This document shows positions 10,901 through 19,362 of a DNA stretch of 64,000 nt, in pieces (position 1 is the first letter of the stretch; every line of letters starts with the position of its first letter). The position numbers and the translations under genes were made by a program. The stretch lies in the NCBI RefSeq assembly GCF_029633865.1, contig NC_079211.1:144912270-144976269 (forward strand), in the 5' to 3' direction. The notes under the pieces were generated by a model. The model saw only the letters and a program-made list of their open reading frames with translations, was not told where the DNA came from and made no database searches. This DNA is from Lampris incognitus. Lineage: Eukaryota > Chordata > Actinopteri > Lampriformes > Lampridae.

Positions 10901-13900
10901 TGGCAAGTCTCAACCGGGGCATGACTAGGTTAGTGACCACAGACTGGTTAATGTAGTACTTGACATGTCAACTGGTCCCCTGTCATCACCTGTATTTTAG
11001 AGGTTGACCCAACCCCATACAGAATGACCACCTTGAAAGTTCCAATTGTGTAACATGAACATGTTGTTAACAAGGTGGTTCTCAAAGTGTGTGCTGCAGA
11101 ACCAACGGCAGGAGATCATGGATGAGCTGAAGATGGCCCTGACTGGCAAGTTTTCTTTTTGTCTAACTTCCAGACATTTTTTTTCTGAAGGTTCACTTTT
11201 AGCCTGTATCATCTGATCATTGAGTTGAATTTTGTTTTTGTTTTCCAGCTGCGCTGAAGCACTTTTACAAGTTTAACCAGTGCTTACCGTCACGTATTAT
11301 CGTGTACAGAGATGGAGTGGGAGATGGCATGCTCAACAGTGTGGTTGGCCACGAGATTGCTCAGATCTTGGAAGCCATCCAGATACTTGGAAAGGATTAT
11401 ATGTAAGTGTTGCATAGCCAGTCACTGTTACTTTAATGTGCATTGTTCTTGCTGCGGCCCACAATTATAGAACTATATAAAGATATCCATCAAAGATTGC
11501 ATTTCTCAAGACACAGACATTTTTAAAGATGGCTGTCCATCTTCTATGATGACAGAAAATGGATATGAATATCACTGACAAATAGTTCAAAGTTATGATC
11601 TCATTTTTAAAATTTTGCCAGTACTTGTTACAACATTGGTTGAGGCTAATAAGTAAAAAGTATCTACGATGGGCTTGGGAAAAGGTTGTAGTTCCCTATT
11701 GAGATGGGCTGCTAACGATCCCAGTAGACGTCCAGCAATTGAGCTAATTAAGGCTAATCACACCATTCGACATAGTTTCAAATTTAGACATTAAAACAAA
11801 GGTGTCCAGGGCTTTATCCAGTAGCGTACCGTGGGGTTTCAGTCAGGGCCTTCAGTAAGGAATCCCACACACACGAATTTCTCATATGGGTGCCTATACA
11901 GACACACACAAAATACATTACACATTATACACATTACTGCATCAACACCAACAAGACAGCTGATCTTCAAATCAAGTTTCCACAGTTGATGTAGTGTTCA
12001 GCAGTCATATTGTCAGTGCACTGCCTTCACTTCAATAAAAAAAATGTGCAAACCAATGTGAAGTTGAAGTTCCACCTCACTTGATATAGCATCATGTACA
12101 CTGCTCAAAAAAATAAAGGGAACACATAAGCAATGCAATATAGCTCCAAGTCAATCACACTTTTGAGATATCAACCTGTCCAGTTAGGAAGCAACACTGA
12201 TTTGTGAATCAATTTCACCTGTTGGTAAATTTCCACCAGGTGGAAATTAGACAATTTGCAAGACAACCCCTATAAAAGGAATGGATTTGCTGGTGGTGGC
12301 CACAGACCATTTGCCTGTCCTCATCTTTTCTGGCCGATCTTTGGTTAGTTTTTCATTTTGCTAGTGCCCTCACCACTAGAGGTGGCATGAGGCGGTATCT
12401 GCAACCTACAGAAGTTGCTCAGGTAGTGCAGCTCATCCAGGATGGCACATCAATGCGTGCTGTGGCAAGAAGATTTGATGTGTCTCCCAGCACAGTGTCC
12501 AGAGCATGGAGGAGGTACCAGGAGACAGGCCAGTACACCAGGAGACGTGGAGGGGGCCGCAGGAGGACAACAACCCCGCAGCAGGACCGCTATCTGGTCC
12601 TTTGTGCAAGGAGGAACAGGAGGAGCACTGCCGGAGCCCTACAAAACGACCTTCAACAGGCCACTAATGTGCAGGTTTCTGCTCAAACAGTGAGAAACAG
12701 AATGCATGAGGGTGGCATGAGGGCCCGACGTCCACAATTGGGGCCTGTGCTCACAGCCCAACACCGTGCAGCCCGATTGACCTTTGCCAGAGAACATCTT
12801 GGTTGGCAGATTCGCCATTGGCGCCCTGTGCTCTTCACAGATGAGAGCAGGTTCACACTGAACACATGTGACAGACGTGAGAGAGTCTGGAGACGCTGTG
12901 GAGAACGTTCTGCTGCCTGCAACATCCTCCAGCATGACCGGTTTGGCGGTGGGTCAGTGATGGTCTGGGGAGGCATATCCTTGGAGATCTCTACGTGCTA
13001 GCCAGAGGTACCATGACTGCCATTAGGTACCGGGATGAGATCCTCAGACCCATTGTCAGACCATATGCTGGTGCAGTGGGCCCTGGGTTCCTGCTCATGC
13101 ATGACAATGCTCGTCCTCATGTGGCCAGAGTGTGTCAGCAGTTCCTGTATGTCGAGGGCATTGATGCTATGGACCGGCCTGCACGTTCCCCAGACCTGAA
13201 TCCAATCGAGCAGCTCTGGGACATCATGTCTCGTACCATCCGCCAACGCGATGTCGCACCACAGACTGTCCAGGAGTTGACCGATGCCCTGATCCAGGTC
13301 TGGGAGGAGATCCCTCAGGAGACCATCCGTCGTCTCATCAGGAGCATGCCCAGACGTTGTAGGGAGTGCATACAGGCACGTGGAGGCCACACACACTACT
13401 GAGCCTCATTTTGAATCGTCTTGAAGAATTTCCACAGAAGTTGGATCAGCCTATGTTCTCATTTTCCACTTTGATTTTGAGTATGATTCTGAATCCAGAC
13501 CTTAATGGGCTAATGATTTTGATTTCCATTGATCATTATTAGGTTATTTTGCTCTAAACACATTCCTCTGTCTAATAAATAAAGATTTTCAGCTGAAATA
13601 TTTCATTCATCGAGGTCTATATTGTGTTTTTAGGTGTTCCCTTTATTTTTTTGAGCAGTGTACTATTCGCAGAGGATTGGGAAATAGTTGGAATCACAGC
13701 ACTTTAAGATGGCGAAAGACGTACTCTTAGCCTCCCCCGGTTCAGGGATGGTCGTTCCCTCTTCACATAGATGGCCTCTTTGACTCCCTATTCAAACCAG
13801 TGTTCCTCCCTATCAAGGATGTGCACATCCTCATCCTTGAAAGAGTGGCCACTCTCTGGTTTGTACCAAACCACATAGCTTGTCATTAATTTGTAGTAAA

Positions 13901-15844
13901 TTTTAATGTGGATTTTTATTATGTTTCATGTTTATACAGGCGTTTCAGAGAATGTATGTTCATGGAAAAGTTGTGGAAAATTTGTTGGTTAAAAATGTAT
14001 ATGAACCCTGTACAATGTTGTATTATGCGTTGTTTGTAGCCTTAATGTTGCTTGGCTAGAGAGTGTTTTTAGTCCATTTATAGTGTGTCTTTCAGAGGGA
14101 GTCAGTAATGAAAGTGTTTCATTGGTCCAGTTTAACCCGCAGGAGTTTCTAAATGCTGCTGTAACGTGTTTTGTTGCCACAGATGAAATGAATTCATAAC
14201 GAGAGAATATGAATATGACTTGGCCTGAAAAAATCGTGCCTGGGCTGTCTGCACTCATCCAAGTTACACACGCTTGTAATTTTTTCATTTCTCGCTTCAT
14301 GTGGACAAATGACATGTTGACGTGTTTTTCTTGCTTCTTGGCTGTCGCTCCGCATCGACTATCTGGCTCCTCCTCCTCCTCCTCCCTGTACGAATGGCAA
14401 AAAAGGCACTGCTTAATTTTTCTCAATTTACGCTGGAATTGTTTAATCGGGTGTAGGTGTATCAGAGTAGTTTTACCAGTACAAGAGGACAGTATTACCC
14501 CAATCCTGGTATTTGTGCATATTTATCATTTTCCCGTAGAAGTAAAACCAAAATTAATCTGGACTCAATCTAAAATGTTAGTGGTTATGGTTTTTGAGGC
14601 CCGTTCCACAGTGGGTGTAGCAGTATAAGCTTAGTTACATTATTTCTGATGGAAAACTTGGAACTGTGTATATGAGAGCCCTCTATTTGAGTTGAAAAGG
14701 CTTAAGGTTCAAAAACCAAAATGCTAATTTTCCATATGTAAGTCAATATTGGGAGAAGAATTTAGATGGTCAAATAAATTTTTGACTCGTTTCTCCCCAT
14801 CTTAGGCCCAAGTTAACTGTCGTGGTGGTGAAGAAGCGTGGAAGTTGCAGGTTCTTTACCGATATAAATGGTAAAGTGTCCAACCCTCCCCCTGGAACAG
14901 TCGTCGATGCAGAGGTCACACGGCCAGAATGGTACGTTAACTGCTCCACAATGTTCCTTTTTAACAATACTCGCTGTGGTGAAGAATTTAATAGCTGCTG
15001 CAACTTTTTTATTCCTAGGTATGACTTCTACATCGTGAGCCAGGCTGTCCGCATGGGAAGTGTCTCCCCGACCCACTACAATGTGGTGTATGACAGCAGC
15101 GGACTAAAGCCTGATCATATGCAGAGGTTAACCTACAAACTCTGCCACATGTATTACAACTGGCAGGTAATCAGCTTGTATATCGCCAGTCTCTCCCCAA
15201 AGCCAGTGTGTATCAAAATCAGTGTTGAATTTCATTTAATGTTTGTTGTAGTGAAATAATTTATAAAAGTCCTCTATAGGCATGAAAATGTATAAATATA
15301 TTCCAGAAAGGTGAATCAGTTCATCTGGACATAAGCTGTAGTGGGAGAAACATTTCATCACTTATTTAAATCTGAGCTTACTGAAGGTATCCCCAACCAG
15401 CACAGTTGTATAACGGCTGAAACTGGCGATCAGTTTAATATGCAAATAGTCATGACCATTAATTAGAGTTACAGTGGCCATGTGTACTATTCACAGAGGA
15501 GTGGGGAATAGCTGCAATCACAGCTGCAAGCTGTATCTAGCTTTGATACTATATGCGACTACTTTTTATGTATTCACACTGGTGGCCTAGTTGACATTTG
15601 ATTACCCAGGCTAGTATAATTTCACATGACCCGTGTTACCTTGTCCAGTCAGTTGAAGTCTAGGGAGAGTATGGAACTGTCCGGAATGGTCAGAACCTTG
15701 ATCACACAACTTTCTTTTCTTTTTAAGGGGATCATCAGCATTCCTGCACCCTGTCAGTATGCTCATAAGTTGGCCTTCCTTGTGGGTCAGAATATTCACA
15801 AGGAGCCCAACATGGCTCTGGATGACTACCTCTTCTACCTTTGA
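7715..15844 (+). CDS. piwil1: piwil1-like PIWI protein, copy A, 3' seven exons
   Basis: The protein is a PIWI-clade Argonaute, which binds piRNAs in germ cells and cleaves matching transposon RNA. Exons are 7715-7915, 10825-10928, 11075-11145, 11249-11402, 14806-14931, 15019-15166 and 15728-15844, 306 residues in one unbroken frame. The segment covers the PIWI domain. The catalytic tetrad is visible: D in VGIDCYHD, E in [10 protein letters not shown] in YRDGVGDG and H in YAHKLAFL. The protein ends ALDDYLFYL, like other vertebrate PIWIL1 proteins. All splice sites are canonical except a GC donor at 11146. PIWIL2 is less likely because the sequence has [10 protein letters not shown] and [13 protein letters not shown]. 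The N, PAZ and MID exons are not seen in the 7.7 kb upstream, so the copy is either cut by the window edge or 5'-truncated. Confidence 0.9.
7967..8179. mobile_element. Short hAT-like MITE
   Basis: A 213-bp unit with terminal inverted repeats (left CAGTGATTCTCAATCCAGTC, right GGACTATATTAAAAACCAGTG). It is flanked by GTGTAGGT and CTATAGGT, a decayed 8-bp duplication as expected for hAT. It has no coding capacity and lies in the intron after copy A exon a. Confidence 0.6.
8180..9059. other. Copy A intron, no feature seen
   Basis: AT-rich intron sequence. I see no exon, hairpin or recognisable element in it. Confidence 0.6.
9789..9950 (+). mobile_element. RTE LINE 3' tail fragment
   Basis: This segment matches the 3' end of the RTE copy at 25629-28764: AGAGGAAGGCCAAAGAG, then TGTGACAGAGGAA, then CTGCTGTGGCGATCCC with a TAGTAGT end. 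It is about 160 bp of a 5'-truncated insertion within the PLE. Confidence 0.75.
10083..10603. repeat. Interspersed fish repeat inside a hammerhead-like motif
   Basis: About 520 bp beginning TACATGATGTTACCGTC and holding AGCCGACGCTTTTATCCAAA, a stretch widespread in fish genomes. It interrupts the PLE end between GACTGACAAAGTCATTTGGA and GGATGAGTGATGAAATG, so it came later. Its class is not certain; no transposase reading frame is seen. Confidence 0.6.
10825..10928 (+). CDS. piwil1: Copy A exon b: first catalytic Asp
   Basis: It encodes [14 protein letters not shown], which holds the first catalytic aspartate, and ends [13 protein letters not shown] split after two bases of the codon. The acceptor is TTCTGTAACAG and the donor GTTAGT. 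Confidence 0.93.
11075..11145 (+). CDS. piwil1: Copy A exon c: catalytic Glu, GC donor
   Basis: It encodes [19 protein letters not shown], with the catalytic glutamate, and continues into the 'LTA' codons of exon d. The donor reads ACTG|GCAAGT, a GC-AG intron, whereas the other six copy A junctions use GT. The frame joins exactly to exon d. Confidence 0.88.
11249..11402 (+). CDS. piwil1: Copy A exon d: second catalytic Asp
   Basis: It encodes [19 protein letters not shown] followed by [10 protein letters not shown], the second catalytic aspartate. It ends in the split Met codon of KDYM. The acceptor is TTTTCCAG and the donor GTAAGT. Confidence 0.93.
11403..12098. other. Copy A intron, no clear feature
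   Basis: AT-rich intron with an AC-rich run near 11870-11930. No exon is seen. It ends at the TA into which the Tc1 element at 12099 inserted. Confidence 0.55.
12099..13660 (+). mobile_element. Tc1-type transposon in copy A intron
   Basis: A 1562-bp element. The terminal inverted repeats are CACTGCTCAAAAAAATAAAG on the left and its complement ending TTTGAGCAGTG on the right. Target TA dinucleotides flank it at 12097-12098 and 13661-13662. It lies in the large intron between exons d and e of copy A, inside or next to an inverted PLE fragment. Confidence 0.92.
12387..13402 (+). pseudogene. Tc1-type transposase, one frameshift
   Basis: The DD34E transposase cuts and pastes its element at TA sites. 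The N-terminal helix-turn-helix region ([20 protein letters not shown]) and the catalytic D (VLFTDESRF), D (LMHDNARPH) and E ([11 protein letters not shown]) are all present. The frame is lost near 12985, between GGISLE and [15 protein letters not shown], where some bases are missing. Apart from that the two halves (12387-12998 and 12995-13402) are open, so decay is recent. Confidence 0.9.
13663..13860 (-). mobile_element. Penelope-like GIY-YIG end, inverted fragment
   Basis: Read on the minus strand this equals 9590-9780: [29 protein letters not shown] and a short 3' region. One stop interrupts it. The Tc1 element at 12099-13660 sits at its end. Confidence 0.75.
13861..14805. other. Copy A intron, no feature seen
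   Basis: Open frames here (for example 13989-14426 minus and 14209-14628 plus) overlap each other and show no family resemblance. A short CTC-rich run lies near 14370. Nothing supports a gene. Confidence 0.6.
14806..14931 (+). CDS. piwil1: Copy A exon e: PIWI core
   Basis: It encodes [17 protein letters not shown], then [15 protein letters not shown], ending in the split Trp codon. The acceptor is CATCTTAG and the donor GTACGT. The reading runs open into the intron, so the donor was placed by family match and phase. Confidence 0.92.
15019..15166 (+). CDS. piwil1: Copy A exon f: PIWI core
   Basis: It encodes [20 protein letters not shown] and continues to [13 protein letters not shown]. The acceptor is TTCCTAG and the donor GTAATC in phase 0. 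Confidence 0.93.
15311..15545 (-). mobile_element. Penelope-like end fragment
   Basis: It starts GTGAATCAGTTCATCTGGAC like 9062 and holds a worn hammerhead-like region (complement of GAGAAACATTTCATCACTTA). Near 15485 it shares TACTATTCACAGAGGA with the other two PLE fragments. It lies in the intron between exons f and g. Confidence 0.6.
15728..15844 (+). CDS. piwil1: Copy A last exon: catalytic His and stop
   Basis: It encodes [18 protein letters not shown], with the catalytic histidine in YAHKLAF, then the C-terminus ALDDYLFYL and a TGA at 15842-15844. The acceptor is TTTTTAAG. Confidence 0.95.
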   Translation, partial: GIISIPAPCQYAHKLAFLVGQNIHKEPNMALDDYLFYL

Positions 15845-15910
15845 GGGAGGGAAGACAGGGCAAGAAGAGAGACCTGGAGAATTTAACCCAGGGGAACATC
15901 GCCCTGATGT

Positions 15911-15990
15911 TAATTTTGTTATATTGGTTCAGTTTGTCTAATTTTGTTATATTGGTTGTTTGTCTAATTTTGTTATATTCAGTTTTTCTT
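15911..15990 (+). repeat. Threefold short tandem repeat in copy A 3' UTR
   Basis: Three units of about 25-28 bp, each starting TAATTTTGTTATATT, begin near 15911, 15939 and 15965. They lie between the stop codon and the poly(A) signal, so they would be in the mRNA. Confidence 0.8.
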
Positions 15991-16015
15991 AATTTTTTTC
16001 TGCTTTCCTGGTTAA

Positions 16016-16021
16016 AATAAA
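16016..16021 (+). terminator. piwil1: Poly(A) signal of copy A
   Basis: AATAAA lies 172 bases after the stop codon, within an A-rich run. It is the first such hexamer after copy A. Confidence 0.65.
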
Positions 16022-16029
16022 AAAAATTT

Positions 16030-16897
16030 GAAAAGGATTGACTATCCAAAATGACCCCATTGGCATCTTTTGTGCAATGAATTTATTTTTTTGAGTTTTT
16101 ATTTTTCACAGCAGTACATCAGTTTTCATAACTTGGTAAATCCTTCCATTTTGGTACTTCAAGCTAATCAAATCAAAGTCTTGTATGCTGTAAGACTTAT
16201 TTTTCAGCTACTAGTTGACGCAGGTCTGACAGCGACCAATCTTTCCTTCTTACAGAATATTTGTAACTTTGGTGGTCAGTGACACCTAGTTTGTCAGAAT
16301 GTGTGCTTGACATGTGAGATTAAGAATCTGCAATAGTGTTATACAGAAAACTGATTCCTGGGAAGTCAGGAAGACTAATCTTAGGCCAATATAAAATCAT
16401 TGTACTGCTTAATATACCAAACGAATGTAAAACTGAAATCCGACAGAGTCTCAGTTTTAGAAACTTAGGAACATCTGTTGGGGGGGGGGGCATTCCATGG
16501 TATTCGGTGAACATCTGTAGACTTCCAATTTCATAAAGCCTCTTCAACAGTTTAAGGGGAAGCAAAAAAAAAGTAGCCAATATATCTGAGGAGGGCTACT
16601 GTAAAGATTTTTTTGCTAACCGCAAGCTAATGTGCAGACAGGCTGAATCTAAAGTTGGAAGTGGGACAGCAACACTGAAGTGCAGTCTCAGCACTGATTC
16701 CAAAGGAGCCATGGGTGACGGCTCCTATCACATTCACACCCTCACTCATCTCAGTCATTGCCATGCTTGTGTAGCATGGTTAAAAATGTCATAACCAAAA
16801 TATGTTGTATAAGTACACAAAGTATCACATGATTATTATTATTTTCATTGCTAACATTTTATTTTATATCATCGGGAAACGCTTATAGTAGCCCCTC
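16030..16897. other. Intergenic sequence, no feature seen
   Basis: AT-rich sequence downstream of copy A. A G-run lies near 16481. I see no exon or named repeat. Confidence 0.55.
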
Positions 16898-18990
16898 CCT
16901 GTTATGACCTCATTTCCTGTTAGTACCCCCAAAACGTATGTTCCCCCTGACCTCTGCCTCTTCCCGCTCTGGACATGTAGAAAGAGGTATGTGTTCATTT
17001 TTGTCTGACCCTGTAATTTATTTTATCCATGCCTAATGTCTCTTATGTCTAATGTGGGTCTCAATTCTTGCTTAGGCTGCAGGAGGGCGCTGATCTGAAG
17101 TTTCCTGAAACCTGTCCTGTTTTGTTTTGTATACGACAGCGACAGAATACAGATCCCATGCGTGAGAGAAGTGGTCCTGTCTTTCCTACACAACGCAACG
17201 GAAAAAGTACACCGGTCACACTTAGCTAGGGGCTAACGTGTCTTATTAGTAGTTTACAGTCGTCACCCTCCCCGGAAGCGCGCCCTCGCGCTTTGTTATT
17301 CCCGCGCTCCGAAGAGACTTCTGAGGATCTGCACACTTCCGGATCCCACCGCTGCCACCAATGTAACCGGTTATTTTCTTGCCCGGTGCGGGATTCGATA
17401 CGAGGTGTACTGCTCCACAAGGCGACATCACTAACCGCTCGGCTAAAGGGTCAGACCCGTTAGCTAGGGGCTAACGGGTCTTATTAGTAGTTTACACTAA
17501 TGGTGTGGGAAGGGGACAGTTCATTCATGGTATGGGAAGAGGACAGTCCACTAGTGTGGGTAGAGGGCAGTTAGTATTGTCGGTTGGGTATGGGAGAACT
17601 AGGTTTAGGTCTGTGTGTCCTGTTGTGGGCGGCCTTGATCAGGGGAATGATGAGTCACTGTTTAGTGTGTCAGGTCCCTCTGCCAGTTCAACACTTACTG
17701 TACACGCCCCCCACCTGTCTCAGCAGACTTCTCCCCCCAGGTTGTTGTTACTACTGAAACACTGGGCAGTGTTATTACTGATTTAGCCAAGCAGATTAGT
17801 GACAATATCGCTGCTAGCTTCCATGCCATGCACCTGCCCAGCAGCCCCCAGTCTCAGTCCCAGCCTCTAGACAACCAGAATGTAACTATCGATCCCACAC
17901 AGCTTAAAGTCGTAGTCCAGTCAGAGTCCAAACCTCCTCCCCTTTTTAAAGGCGACAAGGCTGAGACAGCTTCCATTCATGAGTGGGAAGATATGATGAA
18001 ATGCATGCGCAGGATGGCCTGCGACTCAGATGCTGAGAGGTCTAACCTGATAATGACCAGGTTGAGTGGTAAAGCTAGAGATGTGAGTGTCACTCCGTAG
18101 TCGTCTTGGAGTCAGTCCAGCTGAGCTTCCTACCACAATATTTGACATCCTCAAGCGCAATTTCAGTGAGCTCACATACTCCAGTATGCCTATGAAGGAA
18201 TTAAATGGGACTGTGCTGCGCGTCTCGGAGAGTGCAATGGATTATTGGATCCGACTGAACAAAGCCATCGATGTTGCTGATGAGAGCCTCCGCAGGCGAG
18301 ACGAGTGTTGAGGATCCGAGTGCTGAGGTAGTCATGATGTTTATCACTCATTGCCCTGACCCCAGACTGGCAGTGTATTTCCAGTTCAAGCCCGTGGAGC
18401 AGTGGACAGCAGCTGAAGTCCAGGAGAGGTTGGATGGTCATGTGAGGAGTTTGAAGAGCACAGCTGCCCGTCCCCAACACGCAAACGTCTCAGTCTGCAC
18501 ACATGAATGGATGGTGCCAGCCCCTCACTGTGGCACACAGCACCAGCCTGTCGTGGTAACCTCTCCACCGGTTTCGTCTGCACCTGCCACTGCATATACT
18601 CTTGTTCCCAGTCAGTCTCAACAACCCCCTGTGTTGGCCGCTCAGTCTCCTCTTATGCCTACTGTGCCTGTTACTGGTGCGAACGTTCAGCAGGTTACTG
18701 CCCTGTTTGACAAGGTCCTGTCTCTGTGTACGGCAACACTAGCTACCTCGGGCCAGGCTCCCACCCAGTCCCAGAACTACTCTCACTGGTCTCAGAGTAA
18801 CTCCCGCAAAAGAACCCTTCTATACAGGCCATGTTGTCAGACCTGCTTGAGTGGAGCAAATCCGATAGTTTCAAGCCAAGCCTTGACCTCTATAACACTG
18901 TACAAAGAGCCCACAAGCTGGCTTTCAGTGACTTCACCAGTGTTTCAAAAAAAAAGAAAATTGTGGCTTTACACGCATATCGCCAAAGAA
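16898..18990 (+). mobile_element. 5' part of a decayed LTR retroelement
   Basis: The left part (from TGTTATGACCTCATTTCC at 16898 to TAGTAGTTTACA at 17497) has the TG...CA form of an LTR, though no second LTR was found. A gag-like region follows. Protease and pol are not seen; the element ends in A-rich sequence near 18950-19080. LTR limits are inferred. Confidence 0.5.
17221..17497 (-). mobile_element. Nested LTR-like insertion with 38-bp duplication
   Basis: The stretch TTAGCTAGGGGCTAACG through TTAGTAGTTTACA occurs at 17222-17259 and again at 17460-17497. Between the copies, read on the minus strand, are a tRNA-like segment (GCCGAGCGGTTAGTG, then CGTATCGAATCCC) and GTTACATTGGTGGCAGCGG, which resembles an LTR end followed by a primer-binding site. 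The duplication is far longer than a normal integrase duplication. Confidence 0.5.
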
Positions 18991-18993
18991 TGA
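17505..18993 (+). pseudogene. Retroelement gag remnant
   Basis: Gag forms the particle that packages element RNA. The pieces read PPPLFKGDKAETASIHEWED (about 17937), LPTTIFDILKRNFSELTYSS (about 18127) and FKPVEQWTAAEVQERLDGHV (about 18385), followed by a Gln/Pro/Ser-rich stretch. This is the pattern of a retroelement gag core. Frameshifts near 18095 and 18290 break it. I cannot place the family more closely. Confidence 0.6.
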
Positions 18994-19077
18994 AGAGAAC
19001 AATGAATAGATCAAACCATGAAAACTTCCAACAAAAAAAAAGAACAACACACAACAGACTTCACTCAAAGAACTGAT

Positions 19078-19083
19078 TTTATT
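19078..19083 (-). terminator. Poly(A) signal of the AP-2-like gene
   Basis: TTTATT on the plus strand gives AATAAA on the minus strand, about 125 bases after the natural stop of the AP-2-like gene at 19206. Confidence 0.6.
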
Positions 19084-19205
19084 ACTTATGCACCAGTGGT
19101 GGTGTCTTTCCTGTGGGAGAAGGATACAAATAATACGATTAAATGTAATATACAGACTATATTAATTAACAGACATATTTGTAAATTTGTACAATAAAAT
19201 TCGCT

Positions 19206-19362
19206 TCATTTCTTGATTTCGACCAACTTCATTTTTTCGGCCAGACAGGAGTCAATTAGGGCAAATGTGCCCTTCAATATATTTGGGCCAAGGCCATGAC
19301 TGGCCAGGTCATACTCAGCCCAGTTAGCCTCCATTGCCTTCAGGAGGTGTCAAAGAGTCCTC
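19206..19362 (-). CDS. AP-2-like last exon with in-frame TGA
   Basis: It encodes LLKAMEANWAEYDLASHGLG and continues to the end AEKMKLVEIKK, with the natural stop at 19208-19206. The fourth codon is TGA (19352-19350), where Trp would fit. No other AG acceptor restores the frame. The acceptor is ATTTGCAG. Confidence 0.75.

Noticed and set aside
14209..14628. 139-codon frame in a copy A intron
   Set aside because: No family resemblance, overlaps an opposite frame, and sits between well-defined PIWI exons.
19350..19352. Selenocysteine reading of the TGA in the AP-2-like gene
   Set aside because: AP-2 factors are not selenoproteins, Trp is the expected residue and no SECIS-like hairpin was seen in the short 3' region.
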